From Planctomycetales bacterium (GTDB lineage: Bacteria > Planctomycetota > Planctomycetia > Isosphaerales > Isosphaeraceae), in the NCBI GenBank assembly GCA_027452145.1, contig DAIDHB010000380.1, positions 1 to 48,230 of the forward strand: 48,230 bases of DNA, written 5' to 3'. Below the pieces are notes generated by a model. The model saw only the letters and a program-made list of their open reading frames with translations. It ran no database searches and had not been told where the DNA came from. Position 1 is the stretch's first letter. Each line of letters begins with the position of its first letter. Of the stretch, positions 14,375-22,987 are shown piece by piece. Made by a program: the position numbers and the translations under genes.

Positions 14375-14468
14375 TCAGGCATCCTGATGGCGTTCCGTCG
14401 TTCTCCGGCCGGCCGCCCCCGTCGGCACCCGGCCCGCCGCATCCCATCCGCAGCGGTCATCCTTGACA

Positions 14469-14497
14469 ATTATAGTCGCGAGGTCGAGATTCCCCAA
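14469..14497 (-). promoter_or_regulatory. Promoter of the ABC transporter genes
   Basis: On the minus strand a TTGGGG -35 (14497-14492) and a perfect TATAAT -10 (14474-14469) are separated by 17 bases. Transcription would start near 14462, about 90 bases before the permease ATG. Confidence 0.5.
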
Positions 14498-14508
14498 GTC
14501 AGAGTCGC

Positions 14509-14540
14509 GAGTGGCGAGTGGTCGGTGGTCAGTGGTCAGG
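14509..14540. repeat. GTGGTCAGTGG-type short repeat array
   Basis: The tract GAGTGGCGAGTGGTCGG followed by TGGTCAGTGGTCAGG is built of 7-8 base units around GTGGTCA and GTGGCGA. The same units form two opposed arrays in the RND operon at 42674-42704 and 42790-42820. Confidence 0.65.
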
Positions 14541-14710
14541 CGGGCGCGGCTCGTGGCGCGATGGCAGGTTGGGCTCTCTCACTCAGCGAACCTGGCGGCG
14601 GGGTTGTTCTCGGAGATCGGGCAGAGGAGCTCACGCTCGCAATCACGCGTCGGCCACCCGGTGGCCTCGCAGGTGATCGTCGAGAGCCAGTTCCGCCGGG
14701 AACTCACCTG

Positions 14711-14780
14711 GAAGGGCGAGCCTCCCGGCGAGCCCGGAAGAGGCGATGCCGACGCGTCATCCCGGCTCGGCAGGACCCTC
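14711..14780 (-). repeat. Degenerate copy of the GGGAGGGCGAG palindromic element
   Basis: GGCGAGCCTCCCGGCGAGCC at the left and CCCGGCTCGGCAGG at the right match the two arms of the element at 28956-29033 read on its opposite strand, with similar spacing and a related GAGG-CG-ACGCGTCATCC middle. Confidence 0.6.
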
Positions 14781-14917
14781 ATCCGCTGAATCTCACCCCG
14801 GCGGAGCTCGGCGTGCCGCGGGGCCAGCAATAGGCCGGCGGGGTGGTGCGATGGTTCCTGACGCCGGCACGCGACAGGCGTATCGTTCTTCCCGGGCTCC
14901 GCATGGAAGAGACTCCT

Positions 14918-14940
14918 TCCGAGTTCTACTTGAACTCGGA
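14918..14940. other. Perfect 9-bp hairpin
   Basis: TCCGAGTTC (14918-14926) and GAACTCGGA (14932-14940) are exact complements around a 5-base loop. It lies in a gene-free stretch and has no U-run, so its role is unclear. Confidence 0.4.
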
Positions 14941-15104
14941 TGTGGCGTTTCACCATTTCCGGCCGAAGCAGGACTGTCCCCGCCCCCGCTCGGACCCCGC
15001 CCGGGAGATCAGACCGTCCTGTTCCGTTGCCGGGTCCAGATCAGGTCGTCGAGCCGGCTGACGATCCCGTCGCCGTTGGGGTCGCAGGCGGAGGCGCGAA
15101 GGTT

Positions 15105-16121
15105 TCAACCGAGATCGTAGCCGAGCGCGGCCAGGTCGAGGCCGGTCAATTCGGCCAGGCGGCGGTTGGACTCGCGGAAGACACCGGCGTACCGGCGGTC
15201 CACCCGGTCCTTCCAGTTCCGTTCGATCGAGGCGCTCGCGCCGCGCGGCAGCCGGTTGACGGCGCCGCAGAGCCGGTAGGCGACACGGTTGCGCAGTTGC
15301 CGGTATCCCAGCGACAGAGGGCTGGTCGGGATCAGCGGGTTGAGCATCCGTCGCGCCACCAGGGCGAGCGCTGACCAGCCGACGTGTCGGGGCTCAGCCT
15401 CACGGGTGAGCTGGCCCGGACAGCCGCAGAAGTCGAGGAGCGTCTTGACGTAGCCCGCCTGGTCCCTCTGGAGCTGTTCGATGGGAAGGACCAGGACGTT
15501 CTGCCGGCCGTAGAGTCCCTGGTAATAGCCGACGATCAGGTCGTAGGCGAGGAAGTCCTCTCGCAAAATCGGCGTGAAACTCAAGGCCTCGTGGCCGGTG
15601 CCGATGAAGTCCTTGAGCGGCAGGAGTCCTCCCTGGAGGATGAACTCGCGGTAGAGCGAGATCGCCATCGCTTTCTGTTCGCGGATGCCGATTATGACCT
15701 TGGCCCGGGGAAAGGCCTGATGGATCCGGTCGGCGACATCCCGCCCCGTGTAGCGGCGCTGCGCCGGATCGCCGCAGAGGGTCTCGTCCGAGAGGATCGG
15801 AACGCGGGGGTCGTCGGCCAGCCGCTCCAGTTCCTCCTCGAAGAAGCCCCGGGCCCAGGTCGCGTCCCGGCAGTAGGGGTTGACCGTAACGAACGCCGCG
15901 ATCGCGCGACCGCGTGCATCATCCCAGGGGATCACGAAGCCGGTCTCGGGATTCCCGAAGACCATGTCCTGGAGCCACGTTGTCGCCGTCTTGGGATGGC
16001 CGACGTGGAGGACGATCTCGAAGTCCCGCCCTGAGCCGGCTCGGACGCGATCTCCAGATTCGGGAGCGAAAGCCGTAATCGCCCCGGGCTGTGCATTCCC
16101 CTGATGACCGGATGAGTCCAT
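15105..16121 (-). CDS. Sulfotransferase family protein
   Basis: 338 residues starting MDSSGHQGNAQPG at 16121, with an AGGGA site 8 bases upstream; an upstream extension reads through a hydrophobic but unsupported stretch. LHVGHPKTATTWLQD at 39-53 is the PAPS-binding 5'-PSB loop with catalytic-type Lys, and the RAKVIIGIREQKAMAISLYRE segment is the 3'-phosphate-binding region. It should move a sulfate group from PAPS to a carbohydrate or other hydroxyl acceptor. The normal-looking end ELTGLDLAALGYDLG is followed in the same frame by an EF-hand-like tail after the stop. A glycosyltransferase gene 550 bases upstream suggests a role in surface glycan decoration. Confidence 0.82.
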   Translation of the reverse strand: MDSSGHQGNAQPGAITAFAPESGDRVRAGSGRDFEIVLHVGHPKTATTWLQDMVFGNPETGFVIPWDDARGRAIAAFVTVNPYCRDATWARGFFEEELERLADDPRVPILSDETLCGDPAQRRYTGRDVADRIHQAFPRAKVIIGIREQKAMAISLYREFILQGGLLPLKDFIGTGHEALSFTPILREDFLAYDLIVGYYQGLYGRQNVLVLPIEQLQRDQAGYVKTLLDFCGCPGQLTREAEPRHVGWSALALVARRMLNPLIPTSPLSLGYRQLRNRVAYRLCGAVNRLPRGASASIERNWKDRVDRRYAGVFRESNRRLAELTGLDLAALGYDLG

Positions 16122-16296
16122 TGATATTCCCTGCAGGAGTAAGAGCACCAAGAAGGAACACACGGCGCCGGGATAGTGCGGAGCTGCGACGATCAGACCT
16201 GCAGTGCCTTCTTGGCCGGTGCGACCCCGGCCCGGTCGGCCCTACGGACCACCGGTCGCCCTCGCCCTGCCAGAGTCGGAGGGGGGCGGGGCATAA

Positions 16297-16432
16297 ATGA
16301 GTCCAAGGGAAGGGGAATGCGAGGCCGGGAGTCGGCGGATGGAGCCGCCTCCTCCAGCGGCGCAATCCGGCGGTCCGCCCGGAGGAGGCGGCTCCGTCCG
16401 CCGATCCTCGTCTTCCTTCTTGCATGGACTCA
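16297..16432. mobile_element. 136-bp palindromic MITE-like element
   Basis: Terminal inverted repeats ATGAGTCCA (16297-16305) and TGGACTCAT (16424-16432) enclose a second, longer pair: the arm at about 16329-16355 and the arm at 16381-16407 match at 24 of 27 positions around TCGGCGGA and GGAGCCGCCTCCTCC. The whole element can fold into one long hairpin. No gene is inside. Its inner arm resembles the element at 47968-48044, so it belongs to a dispersed family. Confidence 0.65.
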
Positions 16433-16675
16433 TTCAGACATACGCGCGGTTCTTGAGTGTGAACTGGGAGAGCCAGTTGAGATCTTCATCCTTACCCGAA
16501 AGTCAGCGCTCGATCAAGTCTCCCCATAAGAGAGCAGGAATTCCGTGACGGATCTCCTCGGCCGGCCGGCCCGCGAGCCGCTCGCGCTTCCGTCCGCGGT
16601 GATTCGGGCGAGCGACGGGCTCTCCGCGGGAGTGCCGGGTGTCGCCTTGCCGCGAGAGCCCGGCCGCGACATGGG

Positions 16676-17974
16676 CTAGCCGCGGTGGCTGGAGGCTGGC
16701 GCGGCCACTTCGCTCGGTTCGGCCGTGGCGGTGGGCGTTGTCCCGGCGATCCCGCGCCGGGTGTCCGCACGCCCCAGCTTCCGGTCGCGGATGGGAACGA
16801 TCCAGCGCTTGAGGACCTCGGCCAGTCCCCGCGAGCGATCGAAGAATTGCTCGGCGAGCTCGGGACAGGCCCGGCGCATGCTCTCGTAGCGTTCGCGGTC
16901 GCCGATCAGCTTCAACACGGCCGCCACGTGGCTGTCGACGTCGTTCGTCTGGCCCGCGACGCAGGCCGGACGCAGGATTTCGAGGGCCGGGACCACCGGG
17001 TTGGTAACGACCGGGCGTCCGGCCATGACGGCCTCGGCGGCGGTCATGGCGAGCCCCTCGGCGAAGCTGCTGCGGGTCGGAACGATCGACGCCTGGCTCC
17101 TGGCGTAGACCTGGAGCAGGTCCTCCAGAGCGGTCCAGCCGCGGATGTTCACGAGGGGGCCGAGGCCCATCTCGGCATGTCGGGCGCGCAGGGCCTCGAG
17201 GTCCGGGCCGCCGCCGCAGATCTCCCACCGGACCTGGCCGGGCGCCGCCGCCTCCACCTTTTGCGCCATCTCCAGGATGTCGAAGACACCCTTGGTGCGG
17301 TCGACCCGGCCGATGAACATGATCTGGAACGGCCGCGTCTCGAACGGCGGCGGGGGTGGGATTTGATCGAAGTAATCGCGGACGAACTGGGCGCGGATCT
17401 GGTCCAGCGGGGCGTGCCGGCCCTTCGTGAGCTGCTCCACCTGGCGGACGCACTCGGGCGAGACGCCGATGATCGCCGTGGCCGCGTGGCGATAGAAGAA
17501 CGCATCCAGCCGCAGGAGCGCTCGCTGGACCGGGCTCGTCGGAGGGAAGCCGTGCGGCCAGACGGTGTTGTGCAGCACGGGGATGACCCGGATCCCCATC
17601 AGCCGGTACAGCACCCCCAGGAAGTAATACGTCGACCCCGAGTCGATCACCGCCACGTCGGCCCGGTAGCGGACCGCGGTCGCGAGGAGGCCCAGGCCGT
17701 AGAGGAGCTCCTTGATGTGATACATGAGCCCCCTGGAGTTGAGCGACGACCTGGGCCGATGCTCCAGCGTGAAGGCCCCGTCCCGGAGAATCTCCTTCCG
17801 TTGATGGTAGCTGACGAGATAGGCCTCGGCCCCGATGTCTTCGCAGAACTGCTCGAACTGGCTCGAAAAAGTGATCGTTACCTGGCTCGGGCAGTGCTCA
17901 CCCTTCCTCCAGAACCCGTGAGCGTGGATGATGTCGCCCGGGCCGGCGGGGTGGAAGATACGGAACTTCTTCAT
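16676..17974 (-). CDS. GT4-family glycosyltransferase
   Basis: 432 residues of GT-B fold. The C-terminal domain shows the GT4 hallmarks: IMFIGRVDRTKGVFDILEMA, ICGGGPDLEALRARHAEMG and FAEGLAMTAAEAVMAGRPVVTN with the E-x7-E nucleotide-sugar-binding pair. The N-terminal acceptor domain begins FRIFHPAGPGDIIHAHGFWRKGEH, an unusual opening. The start at 17974 has an AAAGG site about 9 bases upstream. It probably builds an extracellular or lipid-linked glycan in the cytoplasm; donor and acceptor cannot be told. The last 30 residues are low-complexity Ala/Thr/Pro. Confidence 0.85.
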   Translation of the reverse strand: MKKFRIFHPAGPGDIIHAHGFWRKGEHCPSQVTITFSSQFEQFCEDIGAEAYLVSYHQRKEILRDGAFTLEHRPRSSLNSRGLMYHIKELLYGLGLLATAVRYRADVAVIDSGSTYYFLGVLYRLMGIRVIPVLHNTVWPHGFPPTSPVQRALLRLDAFFYRHAATAIIGVSPECVRQVEQLTKGRHAPLDQIRAQFVRDYFDQIPPPPPFETRPFQIMFIGRVDRTKGVFDILEMAQKVEAAAPGQVRWEICGGGPDLEALRARHAEMGLGPLVNIRGWTALEDLLQVYARSQASIVPTRSSFAEGLAMTAAEAVMAGRPVVTNPVVPALEILRPACVAGQTNDVDSHVAAVLKLIGDRERYESMRRACPELAEQFFDRSRGLAEVLKRWIVPIRDRKLGRADTRRGIAGTTPTATAEPSEVAAPASSHRG

Positions 17975-18304
17975 CTCGAAGACCTTTCGGTGTGAGCTGG
18001 CGACGGCGGCGATGGGGTGATGCCGGACGGACTCTTCTGACGCCGGTCAGTCCTGCCTCGACTCCGAGTTATTACAAGCAGCCGTCCCGACGGTGCTGAA
18101 ACGTGCCGAAGAGGCGATTGCCCGTGGCCTCGCGCGGCCGCCATCTCGACTCGGAGGGCCGATTCGCGCGGACTCACGTTGTCCTCCTCTCGCCTCCAGG
18201 ACCTCCAGTCGAGCCGCAAGCGCTGACGGAAAGAATGTAAGGGGGGTCGCCCACGCCGGCGCCGGGCGCGCGTTCGGGGAGATCGGGGCCAGGACCCGGA
18301 CCCG

Positions 18305-18568
18305 CACCGCGAGCCCTTGCGACGGCGGCACGTCAAGCCTCTGCTGGCACGAAGGCGGACGGACCATGGAAGCGGCCTCGGGGTGTATCGACGGTTCGAG
18401 GAACGGACCTCGTCGTGGCTCCATCTGTTCGGCCGGCTGCGATCCCGCCACGACCGGCTGCCTGAACTTCAAGTCGCGGGGCCTTCGCTGGCCTGTTCCT
18501 TGATCTGCCTGCGATATGTCCCGGCCTCCAGGCAGTCGATTCTTCCGTTGGCTCTTATGGACGGCTGA
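18305..18568 (+). pseudogene. C-terminal remnant of an IS5-family (IS427-like) transposase
   Basis: Translation around 18317 gives HVKPLLARRRTDHGSGLG, then ERTSSWLHLFGRLRSRHDRL and LACSLICLR. This is the end of IS5-type DDE transposases, where RWxxERTxxWLxxFRRLRxRxDR-L contains the final catalytic glutamate. Only this last part is present, the following residues do not fit the family, and nothing upstream reads as a transposase. No terminal inverted repeat was seen. An old, decayed insertion. Confidence 0.72.
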
Positions 18569-18628
18569 ACCGCGCAACAAAACCGGGATGAACGACACCT
18601 TGAGTCAAGCCCGACTTTTCACCGCGCC

Positions 18629-18643
18629 GGCCTCGCCCTCCCA
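18629..18643. repeat. Arm of the GGGAGGGCGAG palindromic repeat
   Basis: GGCCTCGCCCTCCCAT equals the terminal arm of the element at 28956-29033. Only this arm is visible, just before the tex stop. Confidence 0.35.
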
Positions 18644-18662
18644 TGCCTGAACTGACCACCGA

Positions 18663-21600
18663 CTACTGCTCCGAAGGCGGCGTCTCGGGGGCCGGGGCCG
18701 GAGCCTCGGGGGACGGGGCCTGAGCCTGCTCGGGCGTCGGCTGGGGCTCCGGTTCCTCGACGCGGGCCTCCCAGAGCTGCTTGAGCTGGCCGAAGGTGCG
18801 CAGGGGGACATTGCCGGCGAGGGCGTCCTTGGAGAGTGGGGGCGGGGGCGGTCCGGGACGGCTGGGACGGGCGGGTGGCCGCGGGGCGGGTCCTCGGTCG
18901 CGGTCGCGATCCCGATCGAACCGCGGGCGATCGCCGCCGGGTCCGCGGTACGGGCCGCGCGGGCCGCCACCATGTCCGTGTCCCTGTCCCTGTCGCGACG
19001 GGCCGCCGTGCCCCTCGGCGCCGCGGGGGCCGGTCGGGGCAGGGCCGCGGTCGCGACCCTGGTCGGCGCGTCGGCCGGTGGGCTCGGCCAGGACGGCCAC
19101 CGAGGGCGCGCCGACCGGCGGCGAGGTCAGGGACGAGCCGGGCGGGCGCGGGCCCCGGCCCGATCCGCGACGGCCCTGGCCCTGGCCCTGGCCGGGCGGG
19201 CGCTCGCGGTTCGGGTCGCGCGGCTCGCCGCCGCGGCGCGGGCCCGGCTGGTTCCCTCGGGTGCGCTCGGTCCCCGGCTTGACCATCGTCAGCGAGACCC
19301 GCTTGCGCTCCTGATCCACGCCCATGACCCACACGGTCACGACGTCGCCCACGCTCACCACGTCGTGCGGGCTCTTGACGTAGCGGTTGGCGAGCTGGCT
19401 GATCTGCACCAGCCCCGAATCCTTCAGGCCGATGTCGACGAACGCGCCGAAGTCGACCACGTTCAGCACCGTGCCCTTCAGCTCCATGCCGGCGGAGAGG
19501 TCCTCGAGCTTGAGCACGCCCTTCTTGAAGATCGGCTTGGGCAGGTCGTCGCGCGGATCGCGCTCGGGGCGGCTGAGCGCCTCGACGATGTCGCGGAGCG
19601 TGAGCTCGCCGACGCCCAGCTCGCCGGCCAGGGCGCGGATATCGGCCTCGGTCAGCCGGGCGCGGACCTCGGGCAGGCGCTCCCGGTCCCGGACGGCGTC
19701 CGCCGTGAAGCCGAACTTCTCCAGGAGCGCGGCGGCGGCCGTGTAGCTCTCGGGGTGGACCCACGTCCGGTCGAGCGGGTTATCCCCCTCGGGGATCTTG
19801 AGGAAGCCGGCGGCCTGCGTGAACGTGGCCGGGCCGATGCCTTCGACATCGAGCAATTGCTCGCGGCGATGGAACTTGCCGTGCTGCTTGCGGAAGTCGA
19901 CGATCCGGCGCGCGGTCAACTGGTTGAGGCCCGACACGTGCCGCAGGAGCGGGACGCTCGCCGTGTTCAGGTCCACGCCGACGAAGTTGACGCAGTTGGC
20001 GATGACGGCCTCGAGCGTCTCCTTGAGCTGCTTGGGATTGACGTCGTGCTGATACAACCCGACGCCGATGTTCTGGGGCTCGATCTTGACCAGCTCGGAG
20101 AGCGGATCCTGGAGCCGCCGGCCGATCGAGATCGTACCGCGGAGGTTCGCGTCGAAGTCGGGCAGCTCCTCGCGACCGACCTGGCTGGTCGAGTACACGC
20201 TGGCCCCGGCCTCGTTGACGATCACGTACGCGAGCTGGGCGAGCTGGGCATCCGCCGGATGCGGCTGCGGGGGCGTCTGGGGCTGGGGCGGGCCGGAGGG
20301 CCCGCGGCCGCCGCCGCGCCGGCCGCGCGACGAGCCCGACTTGCCCTGTCCCTTCCCCGGCCGCGGCCGGCCCGACTTCGGCTCCGCCGCGGGGGCCGCG
20401 GCCGCGGATTCGCCCGTGGCCGTGGAGTCGCCCGAGCCGGCCTCGCCCGGCTCGCCCTGGGGCTCCGCGGGCGCGGGGACGCTCGTATGATCGGCGACGG
20501 CCGCCGCAGGGACCTCGGACTCGCCCGCGGATTCGGATTCCGCCGCGGCGTGCGCCTCGGCGGCGGCCGCGTGCTGCTCCGATCCGGATTCGGCGTCGGC
20601 CGACCCGGAGGACCCGGACTCCTCGGGCTCCCAGTCGTCGGGAACGGGGAAATGGACGACCGTGGCGGCCGACTCGGCGGCGGCCGGCGAGTCGCCCGAC
20701 GAAGCGGCGGCCTCGGCGGCCGGGGCGGAACCGGCCTCCGTCGCGCCATTGGAGTCGGCGGCCGGCGGCGGGCCCGCATCGGTCGCGACGTCGGACGCCG
20801 ATCCCGACGCGGGCTCGTACCGGTGCGGCTGCTCGTGCTCGTGCTCGTCAGGCGCGCCGCCGGAGATCGGCGGGAGCATCTCGACGGGCGTCTCGGCGTG
20901 GGCCCGAGGCTCGTGGGCCTCGTGGGCCTCGCCGCCGGAGCCGTTGCCCAGGGACTCGCCCGGCTCGGCGACCGGGCCGGCGCCGCCGATCTCGGCATGA
21001 CCGTGATCGGCCTCGTGGTGCGCGGCCTCGTGGTGCGCGGCCTGCGGGGCCGACTGGGCCTCGGCCGCGGGGGCTGGTTCCTCGTGGCCGCCCTCGGCCG
21101 CGGGGGCGGGGGCGGCGGGCTCGGCTGTCCGGGCCTCGGCCATGGAATCGCCCTCGGCCGCCTCGGCCGCGGCCTCGCCCGGACCGCCGGCATCGGGCTC
21201 GGCGACCGCGACAGCAGGCATCCCGGCCTCGCCGGTCTCGGCACCGGATTCGGGCGGGGACTCGGGCGCGGGCTCGCCCTGGCTGAACCGGGTCCCCTCG
21301 GCGATGATCTCGGCGATCAGCTCCTCGGTCTCGCGACACGCGGTGCCGTTCCCGATGGCGACGACGCCGACCCCATGCTTGCCGACCATGTCCTTCAGGA
21401 CGATCTTGGCCTCGGAGCGGCGGTTCTCGGGCGCGTGCGGGTAGATTACCGCGTTGTCGACGAGCTGGCCGGCCGAATCCAGCACGGCGACCTTGCAACC
21501 GTTCTTGAATCCGGGGTCGATGGCCAGCACGGGCTGCTTGGGGATCGGCGGCTGGAGGAGGAGGCTGCCGAGGTTCCGGGCGAAGACCTCGACGGCGTGC

Positions 21601-22496
21601 TTCTCGGCCGACTCGGTCAGGTCGCGGCGAACCTCGCGCTCCATGCTGGGGAGGATCAGGCGGTCGAGCGCGTCGATCGCCGCAGCGTGGAACAGGTCAT
21701 GCTGCGGGTGCCCGTCGAGCGAGAGCTGCCCGAACATCGCCGCCTCGACGTCGGGCCGCGAGACCTCGAGCTTGACCTTCAGCGGTCCTTCCTTGTCGCC
21801 GCGGTTGATCGCCAGCACGCGGTGGGGCGGGATTTGCGAGACCGGCTCGGTGTACTCGAAGTAGTCGCGGAACTCCAGGCCCTGGCCCTCGGGGACCTCG
21901 GCCTTCGAGGTGACGATCCGGCCGGTCTTCCAGACGATCTTGCGCACGGCGTCGCGCACCGTGGCCATCTCGCTGATCGCCTCCGCCAGGATGTGGCCGA
22001 CGCCCTCGAGCACCTTGTCGACCGAGTCGACCCCCTTCTCGGCGTCCACGAACACCTCGGCGGCGGCGCGGACGTCGCTCAGGGTCTCGTCGCGATGCCA
22101 GATCCGCACGGCCAGCGGCTCGAGGCCGCGCTCACGCGCATCGGACGCCTTGGTGCGCTTCTTGGGCTTGAACGGGAGATACAGGTCCTCGAGCCGCTTG
22201 GGATTGTCGGCCGCCCGGATCGCCGCGGCGAGGTCCGGCTCGAGCTTCCCCTGGGCCTCGATCGCCTTGAGGATGGTCTCCTTGCGCTCGGCCAGCTCGC
22301 GCAGCCGCTGGACCCGCAACTGGATCTCGCGGATTACCACCTCGTTGAGGTTGCCCGTCCGTTCCTTGCGATAGCGCGTTATGAACGGAACGGTGTTCCC
22401 CTCGTCGAGGAGCTGGACGACGCTCTCGACCTGCACGCGCTTGATCTGGAGGTCCTGCGCAATGCGCCCCAGGTCGACCGGGATGGGGATGTCCAT
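18663..22496 (-). CDS. tex: Tex-like S1 RNA-binding protein with a long acidic insertion
   Basis: 1277 residues against about 780 for a usual Tex. Order: N-terminal helical domain (IPVDLGRIAQDLQIKRVQVE, ITRYRKERTGNL), a YqgF/RuvC-like domain (VLAIDPGFKNGCKVAVLD, VAIGNGTACRETEELIAEI), then an Ala/Glu/Pro/Gly insertion at about 406-750, then the rest of the YqgF domain (YVIVNEAGASVYSTS), the helix-hairpin-helix domain (VNFVGVDLNTASVPLL, GKFHRREQLLDVEGIGP) and the S1 domain at about 1003-1074. A 200-residue Arg/Gly/Pro tail follows with a PLRTFGQLKQLWEARVEE motif. Tex acts in transcription and RNA processing. The start MDIPIPVDLG is chosen by family alignment; a promoter lies at 22660-22688. Confidence 0.9.
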   Translation of the reverse strand: MDIPIPVDLGRIAQDLQIKRVQVESVVQLLDEGNTVPFITRYRKERTGNLNEVVIREIQLRVQRLRELAERKETILKAIEAQGKLEPDLAAAIRAADNPKRLEDLYLPFKPKKRTKASDARERGLEPLAVRIWHRDETLSDVRAAAEVFVDAEKGVDSVDKVLEGVGHILAEAISEMATVRDAVRKIVWKTGRIVTSKAEVPEGQGLEFRDYFEYTEPVSQIPPHRVLAINRGDKEGPLKVKLEVSRPDVEAAMFGQLSLDGHPQHDLFHAAAIDALDRLILPSMEREVRRDLTESAEKHAVEVFARNLGSLLLQPPIPKQPVLAIDPGFKNGCKVAVLDSAGQLVDNAVIYPHAPENRRSEAKIVLKDMVGKHGVGVVAIGNGTACRETEELIAEIIAEGTRFSQGEPAPESPPESGAETGEAGMPAVAVAEPDAGGPGEAAAEAAEGDSMAEARTAEPAAPAPAAEGGHEEPAPAAEAQSAPQAAHHEAAHHEADHGHAEIGGAGPVAEPGESLGNGSGGEAHEAHEPRAHAETPVEMLPPISGGAPDEHEHEQPHRYEPASGSASDVATDAGPPPAADSNGATEAGSAPAAEAAASSGDSPAAAESAATVVHFPVPDDWEPEESGSSGSADAESGSEQHAAAAEAHAAAESESAGESEVPAAAVADHTSVPAPAEPQGEPGEAGSGDSTATGESAAAAPAAEPKSGRPRPGKGQGKSGSSRGRRGGGRGPSGPPQPQTPPQPHPADAQLAQLAYVIVNEAGASVYSTSQVGREELPDFDANLRGTISIGRRLQDPLSELVKIEPQNIGVGLYQHDVNPKQLKETLEAVIANCVNFVGVDLNTASVPLLRHVSGLNQLTARRIVDFRKQHGKFHRREQLLDVEGIGPATFTQAAGFLKIPEGDNPLDRTWVHPESYTAAAALLEKFGFTADAVRDRERLPEVRARLTEADIRALAGELGVGELTLRDIVEALSRPERDPRDDLPKPIFKKGVLKLEDLSAGMELKGTVLNVVDFGAFVDIGLKDSGLVQISQLANRYVKSPHDVVSVGDVVTVWVMGVDQERKRVSLTMVKPGTERTRGNQPGPRRGGEPRDPNRERPPGQGQGQGRRGSGRGPRPPGSSLTSPPVGAPSVAVLAEPTGRRADQGRDRGPAPTGPRGAEGHGGPSRQGQGHGHGGGPRGPYRGPGGDRPRFDRDRDRDRGPAPRPPARPSRPGPPPPPLSKDALAGNVPLRTFGQLKQLWEARVEEPEPQPTPEQAQAPSPEAPAPAPETPPSEQ

Positions 22497-22659
22497 GGAG
22501 ACTCTTCTCTGCACCTGGTGAGCAAGCCGCGGCGATGAGGTGATGGAAGGCCCGGTGTGATGCGGTCTCGCATCAAGACGATCGCCGCGACAGCCTCGGG
22601 GTTCGCCGGCGGCCCAAGTTGAGCGCACGAAGATACTTGCTGTTCAAATAAGTTCGGCC

Positions 22660-22688
22660 ACTTTAGATGATGCGAACTACCTTGTCAA
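22660..22688 (-). promoter_or_regulatory. Promoter of tex
   Basis: On the minus strand a perfect TTGACA -35 (22688-22683), a 17-base spacer and TAAAGT as -10 (22665-22660). The predicted start is near 22653, giving a leader of about 155 bases to the tex ATG at 22496. Confidence 0.55.
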
Positions 22689-22808
22689 GCGCCCCAACAC
22701 CCGGCACTTGCGCGGAATTCCTCCCACGCCCGCGCCCCCCGTCCAACCCGCGCGGTCTACGGGCCCGGTGGCATCGGTCGCGGGCGATCACTCCGGCCAA
22801 CCGGCGAC

Positions 22809-22937
22809 GTGAGTCGCCGGGTGCTTTCTCTTCCGACAGGACCCGGCGACTCACGGCGCCGGTTCGCCAGGCACAGGACCCGGCGACTCACGGCGCCGGT
22901 TCGCCAAACCGGCAGCCAGCATCACCCGGCGGCTCAC
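22809..22937. repeat. 37-bp direct repeats with a hairpin around GTGAGTCGCCGGGT
   Basis: GTGAGTCGCCGGGT (22809-22822) is the exact reverse complement of ACCCGGCGACTCAC at 22841-22854 and 22878-22891. The latter two belong to units of 37 bp sharing ACTCACGGCGCCGGTTCGCCA. A third, shortened unit, CACCCGGCGGCTCAC, is at 22923-22937. Two and a half units are too few for a CRISPR array, and there are no separate spacers. Confidence 0.7.
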
Positions 22938-22987
22938 TTCTCACATCGTCGGTTCTCGGATCGCTACCAAATACCCCAGATTCACGC

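Larger units (their letters stand above)
14541..15104. other. Gene-free region with repeat remnants
   Basis: No supportable gene. It contains a degenerate copy of the GGGAGGGCGAG element at 14711-14780, a 9-bp perfect hairpin at 14918-14940, and, directly after the sulfotransferase stop, 31 in-frame codons on the minus strand that encode an EF-hand-like loop (15011-15104). Confidence 0.5.

Noticed and set aside
14463..14789. A 108-residue frame after the ABC promoter
   Set aside because: It reads through the GTGGTCAGT repeat and a degenerate palindromic element, has no ribosome binding site and no family features.
18093..18503. A 136-residue frame near the transposase remnant
   Set aside because: Its frame differs from the one that encodes the transposase signature and shows no motif.
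18972..22538. A 1188-residue open frame antisense to tex
   Set aside because: It is the complementary reading of tex in GC-rich DNA. The translation is Arg/Gly/Leu/Asp-rich without domains, while the tex strand shows all Tex motifs.
22809..22937. Possible CRISPR array
   Set aside because: Only two and a half units of 37 bp with no distinct spacers between them and no cas genes in the window.
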